Shown here: in pieces, positions 1-10,356 of the stretch
Layout of the letters: every line of letters starts with the position of its first letter
How positions within the stretch are numbered: the stretch's first letter is position 1
The notes under the pieces: generated by a model
What the model saw: the letters and a program-made list of their open reading frames with translations, nothing else
What the model was told of the DNA's origin: nothing
The model's database searches: none
Position numbers and translations under genes: made by a program
Assembly (NCBI GenBank): GCA_022414725.1
Contig: CM039463.1
Span: 53,502,128-53,566,127, forward strand
Length of the DNA stretch: 64,000 nucleotides
Reading direction: 5' to 3'
From: Microglena sp. YARC
Taxonomy: Eukaryota > Chlorophyta > Chlorophyceae > Chlamydomonadales > Chlamydomonadaceae

Positions 1-176
1 AGAAATGTTTGCCCCCAATATTATGATTCACCCTTCGTCCCACTCCATCACCTGGAATGGCCCTTCCTTTAACCAACCTATGTCTTTCCCCATCTCAGGC
101 CAATCTTCATCCCTGTAAGCAAGTTTTTTACAGCTTTATAGCAACGCTTTCTTTAGTTGCTTTGGTACTCAGTAAT

Positions 177-420
177 CCTCGATAACACTACCCTATCAAG
201 GGGTAGTTTTGTCGTCATACTGCTGAGTACCATCCCCTTGTACCTCTATCCTGGTAGCCCTCGACAAAACTGCTCTATCGGGCAGCTCGGCGGGGATATC
301 TTGGTTGCCCTCGACAACACTGCTCTATCGGGCAGCTCGCCGATGTAATCTGCCAAGTACCACCTTAGAGCCTGGTTTGAGGTACCTAGGCGGCCCTCGA
401 CTCCATTGCTATATATTGGT
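177..420. repeat. Degenerate tandem repeat, 1-1.7 kb otherwise without a recognised gene
   Basis: The unit CTGCTCTATCGGGCAGCTCG occurs at 270-289 and 320-339, each preceded by a CCTCGACAA-type leader. Weaker copies lie nearby (CCTCGATAACACTACCCTATC near 178, CCTCGACTCCATTGC near 395, CCTCGACGCCACTGCCC near 670). The unit spacing is irregular. I see no convincing exon between 1 and 1744; open frames here are short and lack splice-site support. A 20-nt C tract lies at 854-873. Confidence 0.5.
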
Positions 421-1744
421 CAGCTTCGCCGATGGACTGCCAGTACCTTGACCTTGTTTTTCAGTTTCTATCACTTTATTGTTACGTCCTCCCCTACGTT
501 CTACGACTGGCAGCAGTTACTTCCTGCCAAGTCCTTTGACCCAATTTATTATTATTATTCACGCAGGCCAGCTAGGGCTACGTACCGGCACCGCCCGGCA
601 TTGCCCTAGTGCTATGCCCTCCCTAGTCCTGCCATCTAGATCTGGTTTGCAGGACTGCTTAGCTTGCAGCCCTCGACGCCACTGCCCTATTACAGCCTGT
701 TTCCAATTGAGGGTTAGGCCGGGTTATGGAGCATAACCGTCCTCGGCAATCGGAAACACTAAAAAAATTGTACTTCGCTCGACCGACTTGTACACCAGTT
801 TCCGGCAAAATTTGTTGACGTGCCGGTGCAGATCGGGGTTACCAATAACCGTGCCCCCCCCCCCCCCCCCCCCACGGTTAAGCGTAAACCCCAATCCGCC
901 TTGGTTCCACGCTGGCACTTTGACCGCAGCAGCGGTCACTTGCGGCCATAATGTGGTGAGCGCGAGCGCTGCAATCTTGTAGATCGCGCAGTCACGCGCG
1001 ATCCCTTCAATTTCTTAGAAACTCTGACGCTCACCGCTATGGATTCGTCTGGTCAAGGTTTTTTTTTCAAGCAGAACCAGCATTGGGGCATCAACGAACA
1101 CCCTAGAAGCTTCTGGGATATGGTAACGAAATGGAAAAGGACATGGCCAAAGTCTTGGAGTCAGAACATGAACTCGAATTGCGAGACGGCTGCACGAAAG
1201 AAAGGCAAGCCGGCGAGTAAATAATTCAAACGCTTCCAAGCTGTCGAACAACTGATTTAACGGTCACATAACCCAGATCTTCCCATAACCCAGATTTCAG
1301 GGACAATCGGAAACACTAAATTGTACAGCGGGGTTACGCGACAGGAAGCTGGCTAGAACACGGGTTACGAGTACTGCCGCACTACAGTTTGCGGGGTTAT
1401 CCATAACCGTAACCAAACAACACACGCCCAACAATGTGACCAAAGATATGAAGGCTAACCATAAAATCCACTTGCACACAAGACAGGCTAACACAAAGGG
1501 CATAAACTCCTGCATGTGGGACCTAGCAAACTCCTTCATCATCACTACAGCTAGTAATTTCTTAGGGCATTCCACAAACATAAAGAAGTGGCAATACTGT
1601 ACAGCTCGCAAGGCTAGGTGGGAACACATATGGACTATAAAAGTAGCGTACATATACAAATATCCAGATGATACTAACACTAGCAACCTTTATAACAATA
1701 TGTGTCCTGTTTGCCAAAAAGCAAAGGATGGACAAAACACATAC

Positions 1745-2035
1745 CTGGTCCAGGTCTAAGGCATTGACCTTCGCCCCTTGTTGCTGAAACTCACGGGCTA
1801 CAGCACGTCCGTTCCCTAGCACGTGGGCAGCAGCCTTCATGCCATTGCAACCAAGTACTTCGTCAGGGTGAATACCCCGAACAAATGAGTCCGACAAAGG
1901 AGGCAAAACATCACGAGCACTGACATCCTGCGATTGAAGGCCATTCGAATTGTCCAAGGCATCAACAACATCATCATCTTCGAATCGCCTAAAGCAAGCC
2001 TCCAAGTCTTCATCAAAGGACAGTACAGAGTGTAC
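1745..2035 (-). CDS. C-terminal-side soluble exon of the membrane protein gene
   Basis: The exon is 291 nt (97 codons, phase 0 at both ends), with acceptor TTCTGCAG and donor GACCAG|GTATGTG. The peptide is acidic near its start (FEDDDVVDALD) and has no hydrophobic helix, which suits a cytosolic tail. The terminal exon further left was not found. Confidence 0.55.
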
Positions 2036-5000
2036 CTGCAGAACATTGATAACAAGCGCATACATTATGCGACAGCACAAATAACACAAAGTATAAAGAC
2101 GCATAAACATTTACCTAAGTCACACCCATACATCATGACAGCAGCGCAAACATTAGGAAGGAAGAGCGAATGAGAAAAACTCATGAAATGTACAAACCAA
2201 CATCACCATCCATTGCCCCACGGTACCCTACCATGACCACAAATAGCAAAATGTACAACAATCCCACAACAATAACCCCAACTCGAATACACAAACATAG
2301 CAATCCAAGTATGTGGACAAAGCTGCACACATACCAATGCGTGGTATAATGAAAACAATAACCAATGCAACAGCTTACCTTAGGAAGCGCAACAAGCGCG
2401 AAGCCTACAACAGCAACAAGCCCAATCCCAACATAGATGACCGGGCTCATCCATGCAGAGTCCTGACGCAGGACCATCACATTTGGGAGGACCACCGCAC
2501 ATGATGCCGATTGGCATAAAGTACAAAAGACAGCTGCGCTAACCAAGACCTTAGTAAAGCGTGCATCGCGCGATGGATTGTTAGCAAGAACCTGCAACAT
2601 GAATAAAACACTAGATTCAATCATGGAATTCAGTATAAATATAGAACACAATGTACATTTAAACACGCACCGTGATGAAGAAGAAAGTCCACCAATGAGC
2701 ACCTTCCACACCGCCAAACGAAATGGCCAACAATGCAGCCTTCAGGCATGGTCCAACTCCACAAATTACGTACAACCTGAAGACCACAGCCAAGCCAAGA
2801 ACCGAGGCAAGGACAGACGGACGCATGCACTTAATCGTATCAATGCGTCGCACAACCTTGAAAGGGGGACTAGGGGGTACCTTTTACAACAATAGGACAA
2901 GTAGCCCACTCAACTGGATATTCGATAAGTGCCCACCACAACCAACCACACAAGACAGCTGAAAGGGGTGCAATAAAGGTAGTCGCAACATTGACAACAG
3001 GAAGGATGTCATGAATGAAATATGAAGGCTAAAACAAGCAACACACACATGCCCACACAAGGGAAAAGGGAAAAACCACCTTGCCTTGTCATCAATTTTG
3101 CAGAAGCAAACATAGACCCCAAGCAGTTACTATCAGCAGCTCCTTTCAGCAAGGATAAAAGGAAGGCCGGGGGAATCATAGCTACGGAAAGTACCATAAA
3201 AAAAAGAACGAGCCAAGGAGTCGGAAAAAGGCAACCCGGACAGCCTGCAAAGACAAAAAAGGGAATCATTAGAATGAAGAAGGGATTGCGCAAATGAGCC
3301 AAGACTAAAACGACATAAAGTAAGAGCATCACACCAAACTGAAATAACACAGAGTCCACATAGCCCAAATGATACCAAAGATGCATAAAGCAGTCCGCAC
3401 TCCACACATCAAAGCAGCGTACGATACAGCAAGCACCAAGGACACTAGCAGCAAGGACAAAAGCAGCAAATAAAACAAGCAGCAAATAAAACAAGCAGCG
3501 AGGAAGGACGCAAGCAGTAGCAGCAAGGACGCAAGCGGCAGCAAGGACGCAAGCACCAGCTGCAAAACACAAGCAGGAGAATTAGCAGCAAGGACGCAAG
3601 CACCAGCACCAGCAAGGACACAAGCACTGCAGCAAGGAGGCAAGCACATCGAGGACGCAAGCAGCAACAGCAGCAGCATCGAGGACACAAGCAGCAGCAG
3701 CAAATACGCAAGCAACAGCATGAGCGAGGCAATACCCAAGACTGGATTTTTCCCCTCAGGTCATCCGCTGGCGTCCCCCCCCCCCCCTCCCGCCCATCCC
3801 CCCCCCCCCCCCCCCCCCCCCCCAAGCAAACAGTAGCACCGAAACGCACCACAAATCACTACATATCAGAACATCCAACCACAATGCTACTCCTCCCCTC
3901 AATGCTACTCCTCCCCCTCCCGCTAGTGACCCAGCCCCCCTCCCACCAACGCTTCCCCTCCACGTCCACCCAATGTAATTCCTCTCCCTCCAACCAATGC
4001 TACTCCATCCGCCCCTCCCACAAGAAACACTCCTCCACTTCCCTCCAACACTCCTTCCCCTACCGTCAATGCTCCTCCTCCACCTCCCCCCAATGCTACT
4101 CCTCCCCCAATTGCCAGAAACCCTCCTCCCCCTCACTCAAACATTCCAACAAATCTCCTCCCCCACCCCCTCAACACTACTCCTCCCCCTCCAACCAATG
4201 GTACTCCTCCCCCTCTTTCCAGCGACCCTCCTCCCCCTCCCTCCATCGCTACTCCTCCTCCTACCCTCAATGCTACTCCTCCACCTCCCCCAATGCTACT
4301 CCTCCACCTATTGCCACCGACCCTCCTCCCCTCCCTCCAAGTGACCAACACTTCTCCTTCCCCTCCCCTGAACACTACTCCTCCCCTCCCCCCAATGCTA
4401 CTCCTCCCCCATCATGCCAGCGACCCTCCTCTCCCTCACTCCGACGCTCCTCCTCCCCTCCCCACAAGGACCCAAGCAGCAGCAGGAAGGACGCAAGCAG
4501 AAGCGAGGACGCAAGCAGCAGCAAGATGAACATGATCGAATCGACATTGACCAAAAAAACGATTTGTTGCCCTCACTTTTCGGTCGATCAAAATTGCGCC
4601 AAACTCTTAAGAACCGCTACATAACAGGGACATTGGAACAGGAGTACCGTACCTGCCAAAGGGGTGTACGCTCGGAACCGCAGGACTCCCGAGACCGGTT
4701 TTCGCCCGTTATTCGTCCGCTGCCCCCCCCCCCCCCCCCCCCCCCCCCCTCCCCTCCTCCCCTCCCCCGCCCCCCCCACCGCCCCGAAACACACCACAAA
4801 TCACACCAGCCCAACCAACCACACAATCATACCACACAAAACACAGCCAACACAATACAAACCCCATTACACGGGGAAAAACGGCGAGAGTCGAATCAAA
4901 AACGCACCAGGACACTCTAACGATCACCAAACAACACCGCATCAACCAATCCTACCATAAAGCAACCCAGATCACACAAAAACCATACAACTCACCTATC

Positions 5001-5471
5001 TTTCGGCGCGTTGCCCAGAGACAGCGCATTCCAGCGCCTCCACCATCCGGAACTGAAAACAGGAGGGAAATGTATTTTGCCGGCAAACAATGGGCGGACA
5101 CTCGTTCGGGGGGGAGTGACCGTCTGATTGCGGGTCCCCGTATGAAGGGGACAAAAGGAAGCCTGAAACGGATCAGCGAACAGTCCATTCCCGGGAAAAT
5201 ACTGCACGGACGCATTATGCGAAAACCGGACATCCACAATCTGCGCTTGAACAAAACTGACTGACCTCACAGCCTTCGCTAACGCAGAAATGCCGACTGC
5301 AGCCATGCCAGGCCCCAACAAACCAGCTAGGAACAAAACCAGCAACAACAGAAAGCAAGCCCATCCAAATCGATGCCTTTTGCAACGCTCCCGTAGACGC
5401 TCCTGTTCCGCACCTGCACCACTTACCGATGCAGGCGCAACCACCTTCTTCTTCCCACGATTGTTCTTCAT
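1745..5471 (-). CDS. Multi-pass membrane protein gene, unrecognised family (partial model)
   Basis: The gene reads right to left. The first exon is 4996-5471 (ATG at 5471, donor GATAG|GTGAG). Three well-bounded downstream exons are 2671-3028, 2379-2591 and 1745-2035. The exons between 4652 and 3029 are unresolved because that stretch is minisatellite and poly-C. The N-terminus is basic and lysine/arginine-rich, followed by a single strong hydrophobic helix at about residues 37-65, then a segment with two Asn-X-Ser/Thr sites (NAS, NQT). The later exons hold several further hydrophobic helices and end in an acidic, soluble tail. I infer an integral membrane protein with glycosylatable lumenal or extracellular loops. 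I do not recognise the family and infer no function. Linking the first exon with the distal exons into one gene is inference from strand and order. A one-base frame break near 2868 may be an assembly error or decay. Confidence 0.45.
2379..2591 (-). CDS. Internal exon of the membrane protein gene
   Basis: The exon is 213 nt (71 codons, phase 0 at both ends), with acceptor ACCTGCAACATG on the plus strand (TGCAG on the sense strand) and donor CTAAG|GTAAGC. It encodes VLANNPSRDARF followed by two hydrophobic helices (one around VLVSAAVFCTLC, the other around VIYVGIGLVAVVGFALVALP). Splicing to the 2671-3028 and 1745-2035 exons keeps frame 0. Confidence 0.55.
2671..3028 (-). CDS. Transmembrane exon of the membrane protein gene, one frame break
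   Basis: The acceptor is TTGTTTTAG at 3029-3037 and the donor is ATCACG|GTGCGTG at 2671. The exon is rich in hydrophobic stretches such as APLSAVLCGWLWWALIEYP and SVLASVLGLAVVFRLYVIC. The frame is open except at 2866-2870, where GGTACCCCCTAG gives a stop. Removing one base there joins the two halves into a smooth protein (VVKGTP followed by SPPFKVVRRIDT). That is why I treat it as one exon with a sequencing error or a single-base mutation rather than two exons; any intron there would be under 35 nt. Confidence 0.5.
3446..4535. repeat. Two minisatellite blocks separated by poly-C
   Basis: At 3446-3725 the plus strand repeats AGCAGCAAGGACGCAAGC-type units, with more of the same at 4468-4535. 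At 3880-4460 it repeats ACTCCTCCCCCTCC and AATGCTACTCCTCC units about 20-45 nt apart. Poly-C runs lie at 3775-3787 and 3798-3823. In one plus frame the second block reads as Asn-Ala-Thr-Pro-Pro repeats and in minus frames as Gly/Val or Leu/Ala runs. Frames shift often, so I regard it as intronic minisatellite of the membrane protein gene rather than coding. Confidence 0.7.
4996..5471 (-). CDS. First coding exon of the membrane protein gene
   Basis: The exon encodes 158 codons plus two bases (phase 2), starting with MKNNRGKKKVVAPASVSG. A lysine/arginine-rich cytosolic head is followed by a hydrophobic helix (WACFLLLLVLFLAGLLGPG), which is the topology of a signal anchor. The region after it has potential N-glycosylation sites at NAS and NQT. 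The donor GATAG|GTGAGTTG is close to consensus. A candidate following exon starts after the acceptor at 4653 (TTTGGCAG|GTACGG), which matches phase 2, but its 3' end is unclear. Confidence 0.55.
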
Positions 5472-5587
5472 ACAGAAGAAGTTGCGACGTTAGATTAGGA
5501 AAGAAATAATGGAAAAAAAAATCAGGGACGGAAAAGAAACCCATCGGAACACTCTACCCTAAAAACCCTTATCTTCAATAAAACCAC

Positions 5588-5665
5588 GACAGTGTGACGC
5601 GGCACCGTAGCATAGGACACGTCAGTGGGACGCGGAACACGTCAGTGGGACGCGGTACTCGCAAA
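5588..5665 (-). promoter_or_regulatory. Direct repeats with TGACGTG cores upstream of the first exon
   Basis: The unit CACGTCAGTGGGACGCGG occurs at about 5619 and 5639, with a related partial unit near 5594. They lie about 120-190 nt upstream of the ATG at 5471. On the sense strand each contains TGACGTG, the core bound by bZIP factors in plants and algae. Placement and repetition suggest a regulatory element; this is inference. Confidence 0.4.
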
Positions 5666-5782
5666 TACCACAGTAAGGCGCAACAATTTTTTCACATTCG
5701 GAGGACAATAATTTATGCGGACGAAAATATATATAACGCGCGGGAGGACAGATGCGCGGTCAACAGGATTTGTATCTGATCT

Positions 5783-5834
5783 ACTGATCTATAACAGCGC
5801 TCGCGCGCGCGGAAACGCGCTGTTATAGATCAGT
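5783..5834. other. Perfect 18-bp stem hairpin, third half-copy adjacent
   Basis: The left arm ACTGATCTATAACAGCGC (5783-5800) is exactly complementary to the right arm at 5817-5834, with a 16-nt CG-rich loop. A third copy of the arm, ACTGATCTATAGCAG, starts at 5842. It could be a foldback element remnant or a cruciform-forming site; no terminator role is implied. Confidence 0.8.
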
Positions 5835-5869
5835 GGAAATCACTGATCTATAGCAGAACAGTTATCCCA

Positions 5870-6725
5870 TATATACCTATACTTTAACAGTCAGTTACTA
5901 ACAGTCGAAACAGGCTGTTAGGGGGGTTACTTTTATCAATTTGCCGGTCAATATATGGAGTACCCTATGATCTAAACCGGTCAAAATCGCCGCGGGTCTG
6001 GAGTCTAATCTCCCCCCCAACTTAACTACAGGGGGGGGGGGGGGGGGGGGGAGGCGCCGGTTGGAACGAAGATGGGGCACCAGAGGAGAGGGAGAGGCGT
6101 GCTGGATGGGTTGGCCGGAGAGGAGGACTGCGGTGGGACCTTGAAGGGGTGGGCATAGGGGAGTAGAGGTCACGGCGCCAGGCACTAGGCAGGTGCGCCA
6201 TGAAGAGGGCCTGGGGAAGAATGGGCACGGTAGACAAGAGGGTGTGGTGTAGCCGGGGGGGGGGGGGGGGGGGGGGATAAGGAAGAGGTGCAGGGTAGGA
6301 GAGGGAGGGACGGGACAGCTCTGGCCTTATTAGCAGGGGGCACTGCGACTTGCACTTAGTGTGAGTGGCCCGAGATGGTCCGGTCCCGCTCGGTGGGCCA
6401 GGGGGAAGTTTGATAATCTGTAGAGGGAGACTGCAGACAGCGGGAGGAGATAGCTACTTACATAGATTACTGTAGGCATTCGATAGATAGTCGCCGCCGC
6501 AGCGGACTGATATAGAATGAAGCAGGCGGCAGTACAGGCAGTACTGCATGACAGTGCACGTAGTCACTGCCACTGCCATTATTGGGGCTTGTACTGGTAC
6601 CACTGTCACTACAGGCTATACTAGAATTGCTACTACTACTGGCACTACAAGCACGACTGGCAGGGGATCTGGATCAGGGAGTGGTGGCTCCTGGGCCATG
6701 ACATACCTACTGCTGTATACAGCAA
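5870..6725. other. No gene recognised; G tracts and simple sequence
   Basis: This stretch has G tracts at 6031-6051 and 6255-6276, purine-rich sequence between them, and a Thr/Gly-coding simple-sequence patch at 6560-6700 (ACT and GGC/ACA runs). No splice-supported exon was found. Confidence 0.6.
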
Positions 6726-7050
6726 TCATGGAGGACTTAATCCTTCAGAGTTGGTCCATGGTGGTCTGGTGGTCCTCCTCACACTGTAGTCGTTGACTGT
6801 GTTGACTCCCCACTTGCTCACATTTCTGGGAGGCACAGGTGGGGTTATTTCAGTGTATCCAGCGTCTTTGTGGCAATCCGACCAATGCAGGTACTGGGGT
6901 GCAGGAGGTGGAATTGCATCTATCTCAGGATATGGAGGAGGGGGAGGAGGAGGAGCTGGGGGTGGAGCAGGGGGTGGAGTAGGTGAAGGTTCACCTTTGA
7001 ACCGTTGCTCCCATCTGGATTCTTCAGGGTTCGGACGGTGTAACATGATT

Positions 7051-8068
7051 AGGGCTGTCAATATCGAACGGTATTTTCAATTACCGTACGATATATCGTG
7101 ATATATCGTACGGTATCGATACCGTACGATATTTGTATACCCTTTTGGGGAAAATCAATATAAGTCCAAGGGGATATATCAGGAAATACCGTTTACACGT
7201 CCATACACTTAAAATCAAGTCAAATTAACCAATACTGAGGGAGATAAAAAACACGGTAATATCGTGGTCTATTACCGTACGATATATCGTGATATATCGT
7301 ACGGTATAAGGCGATATACTGGATTCCCTGGCCCAGACCCAGTGCAAGGAAATCCCAGGCAAATCTGCTAATCATACCACTAGGCCAAACTTCACCTCCA
7401 CTTGAAGCCCCAAACTACGCTTCCACATATAGCACCCACCCTATAGCACCAGAAGTGCATAGAAATCACGCCCAGCACTCTCAGTACTGCTGATGCCATG
7501 GTGAGTGTGATGCCCTCGAGAGCATCTGCGAGCGAGCAAAAATGTGCGCGCAGAGAGGTGTGTCTGCCTACCGGGATCAAACCCGCATCTCCCCCAAAAT
7601 ACGGCGCAGAAGAAAGAAAGCCGAAAAAGAAAGATTACAAGGGGCTCATGTAAGCCGATCTGAAATCGCGTGCTATTACACTGAGCACGATATATATCGT
7701 ACGATACGGTAAAACTCTACACCAGTACGACATATACCGGTGGTTATGGTTTCGGCCACCGGAGTTCGAGCCCCGTTGCCGGAAGACTGCGGGTGGTTTC
7801 TCGAGTCCGACTTTAGGGCGGTGTTGTTTCACTGCTAGGACATGAGCCCCTTGCAATCTTTCTTTCTGATATATCCCGTTAAACATGATATATCGTACGA
7901 TAATCCCGAAAATATCGTACGGTACCCATCACCCGAGACACATAATATCCATCACCTGATACGCATAATATCGGTTCACATAATAAGCATATCGTACGAT
8001 ATATCGTGTACGCGATGTACGGTACACGGTCAAATAATTATCGTATAATATAATGCTTGACAGCCCTA
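7051..8068. mobile_element. Non-autonomous hAT-type transposon with 8-bp TSD
   Basis: The element begins TAGGGCTGTCAA and ends TTGACAGCCCTA, a perfect 12-bp terminal inverted repeat. AACATGAT flanks it at 7043-7050 and again at 8069-8076. An 8-bp duplication and TAGGG-type ends are diagnostic of the hAT superfamily. Internally it is full of the palindromic motif TATCGTACGATA and its TATCGTACGGTA variant, in back-to-back pairs at 7084-7116 and 7273-7306 and again near 7685, 7890, 7915 and 7990. These look like subterminal transposase-binding repeats. No transposase coding is visible, so it needs a partner for movement. Confidence 0.88.
7627..7864. mobile_element. Inner inverted-repeat element nested in the hAT element
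   Basis: AAAGATTACAAGGGGCTCAT near 7632-7651 is matched in reverse complement by ATGAGCCCCTTGCAATCTTT near 7843-7862, with flanking bases pairing further (about 23 nt, one mismatch). The roughly 235-bp unit therefore looks like a second small inverted-repeat element inside the first. I could not define a target duplication. Confidence 0.55.
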
Positions 8069-8705
8069 AACATGATGTCAGGTGGCAGATACCATGCATT
8101 ATCCGGGTTGTCCATGTCAGATGTGGTCGCCTGGTCGGGTAGACATTCGTGACGTAGAAGCCGCCCGCCATGTGATGTGGTGCCCTGTGGGCCTGTGGCG
8201 ATCCAGGGCTGTCTGGAAATAAAAAGTTCCCAGCCTCGTCTGTGTATGGCAGAGTGAGTGAGGCCTGGTAGGCAGTGACAGGGATTTCCATATTATAATA
8301 ATCGTCCATCAGGACTGGGACACTGATAGAGTTGTGCACATGGTCAGCTGGCACCACAAGGACATTGTGTAGGTTTACCACTATCCCATTTGTACCCTCA
8401 ATTATTGCAGTCCCTACTTGGTTGCAGATGATAGGGTTGATGGAACCAGGGAAATGGAGAGGCACTGGTTGGCAAAGGGTGTTTAATAAAATCAGAGTGC
8501 TGACATCGTAGGTAATGTGCCATTGAGATGCGGTATCAAGAGACCACCAGTTTGCAAGTATCTGGACTGGTGGTTGGGGCAGTGTTGCCCTAGGAGCTAC
8601 ATCAGCAGGGTCTAGATCAAGGGGAATGTCACTGTCTCTGTCATTGTCATCATCCGTCTCAAGGGGGTTCTCTTGAGGGATGGAACTTTCTGTCTCTGAT
8701 ACGGT

Positions 8706-9300
8706 GGGAGGACACGAAAGATGTTATGGAGCTGGAGGAAAGCGTTTTTGGCATATTGGTCATCTGGGAGGGTGGCGAAGAGGAAGAGCAGTGACTTGAT
8801 TTACTAGCGCGTGCAGAAGGGCAAGGGAGGAACTGGAAACCGGAAAGCCAGAGGAATAAATTGTTCAGGAGAAGAGCCGAAAGCTTATCAATGGCTAGCA
8901 GTCTGGGGTGGGTGGCTAAGGGTCCCAGATCTGCACACTGCCCAAGATTGAATCGGACAGAAAGGGAGGAGCCACCCGATATGCTAATGGATGTATTAGG
9001 AATGTGGGAGCTATGAAGGATGGTCGGAAGTGGGAAAAGTTGGGGAGGAGGAGACTGACAGGGCATGAAGAGAGAGGAAGAGAGTCTCTTCTGCTGACGA
9101 AGTGCCACGACAATATAAGGAATGGAGTTGGGGGAGGGAAGGGTTCTTGAGCGATTCCAGAATCGTTCTTGCAATGGTGGTGTTTCCCCCCCCAGTCCAC
9201 ATGGGAGGTTGGTGGACAATGGGGGCCCGGGCTTAACTGCCAAAGACAGCGAGCAGCCAAATAGCTGGCTGGAGCCATGTAACAAATTCCAAGTATAACG
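8706..9300 (-). pseudogene. Decayed gag-like upstream part of the protease fragment
   Basis: On the minus strand one frame around 8740-8800 reads LLFLFATLPDDQYAKNAFLQ, a pattern recalling Copia gag (UBN2-type) proteins. Other parts are open in different frames. Frames break several times, so I call it a decayed extension of the neighbouring gag-protease fragment. Confidence is low because no zinc knuckle is visible. Confidence 0.3.
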
Positions 9301-9520
9301 GAGACTTGGGCCAAGAGGGATGCGGGATGGAACTTCTAATTAAATGTATTGTTTGTTAGTATAAAACGACGTAACAAGAAAGTGTAATGAATATACGAAC
9401 ATACTAAACAGATTAGAAGACGCATTAGCTAGCTTCAGCTTTGGCACAAACATATGTCAGCCTAAAAGCTGCTACGTGAAGCCTAGAAATGAATTAGTAC
9501 CCAAAATATACACCTGGGGC

Positions 9521-9641
9521 TTAGCTTTTCTTTTTTTAGCCATGAGCAGCAGCTTCTAGGTAGCTCCCCGGACTTGCTATTGAGCTAATCCTAACGCGAC
9601 CTAGTGCACCTTGAGGCTGACACAATTAGCTGTATAGAAGT
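9521..9641. mobile_element. MITE copy (AGCAGCAGCTTCTAGG family), truncated by a Copia LTR
   Basis: The sequence runs from CTTTTCTTTTTTTAGCCATG through GAGCAGCAGCTTCTAGGTAG to the point where LTR-a begins at 9642. It aligns with the left three quarters of the complete copies at 46613-46801 and 35386-35586. The right inverted repeat is absent because the Copia element A inserted here. Confidence 0.65.
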
Positions 9642-9965
9642 TATCAGCTTGAAATCACTCCGGTAGAGTGGACAGTAGATTAAAGCAGCGGAACAGACGC
9701 ACCAATCTATACACGGAGACAAGGATAACGTTACAGACACAGGAGACCCATAAAGGGGCACCTGTGGTGAAAGGAGACGGTAGACAGGAACCTAACAGGG
9801 TACAGATCAGACCGGAGACGTAGGTGACAGGAAGCTGCCACTGAGTCATCTCAAGATGACTCAGTCCCACGGGAAGCTGGCTCAGGAGAGCCGATAGTTC
9901 TAAGGGAGTACATAAGTAGTCACCAAGTCATAAAACGCGTGAGAGCACCGCTATACATGCTGATA
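9642..9965 (-). repeat. LTR-a, 3' LTR of Copia element A
   Basis: On the plus strand it begins TATCAGCTTGAAATC and ends CATGCTGATA, so its ends form the inverted pair TATCAGC/GCTGATA instead of TG..CA. It is 324 nt, missing about 16 nt (around GTATGAGACAGGAGATC) present in the other family members. Confidence 0.85.
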
Positions 9966-10356
9966 CTCCACCTATGACACAGGTGACATACAATAGTACT
10001 ACTCCACCTATGGCACTGGTGACATAGAACTATATGTAACAAATTAAAAAAAAAAAAAAAAAAAAAATCAAAGAACTCCGAAAAAAAAAAATCGAGAGAA
10101 ACTTCAAATGAAACCCAAAGGGTGTAAGGGAAGGTATGAAGCAAGGCAAAGAACCAAAATTTGCCAAGTGGATATAAGAGGACAACTAAATATCAAAGTC
10201 GGGTAACAACGGTATAGAAAACCCGATCCGGGAATAGGAACCTAATGCCAAGCAATGATAAAAGAACTATTAAGGTAACCAAAACAAATGAAACCAAAAA
10301 GGAACCAGAATGTAACCAAAACAAATGTAACCAAAATATAATGGTAACAACTGGTT

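Larger units (their letters stand above)
6726..8705 (-). pseudogene. Copia-type gag-protease fragment, split by a transposon
   Basis: Reading right to left, an acidic serine-rich segment (SETESSIPQENPLETDDDND) leads into WWSLDTASQWHITYD. This resembles the retrotransposon aspartic protease start W-x-LD-[ST]-GA-x-H-[MV]-T, with the usual glycine missing. It continues to the hallmark LHNVLVVP. After the insertion the frame resumes as WYLPPDIMLHRPNPEE, then a proline-rich tract and ITPPVPPRNVSKWG. Excising 7051-8076, which leaves one target duplication, restores a continuous frame across the junction, so the transposon entered an already existing sequence. At least one older frame shift lies near 8140. 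No GAG-pre-integrase or integrase follows. It could also be a domesticated retroviral-type protease gene, but the frame breaks favour a pseudogene. Confidence 0.5.

Noticed and set aside
3884..4920. Pro/Thr/Ser-rich open frames as a hydroxyproline-rich cell-wall protein
   Set aside because: The frame changes repeatedly, no signal peptide or cysteine-rich domain is attached, and the region is minisatellite between poly-C runs.
7368..7790. tRNA gene or SINE suggested by TGGCCTAGTGGTATGATT and B-box-like GAGTTCGAGCCCC
   Set aside because: The A-box-like and B-box-like pieces are on opposite strands or in the wrong order, and no cloverleaf can be drawn.
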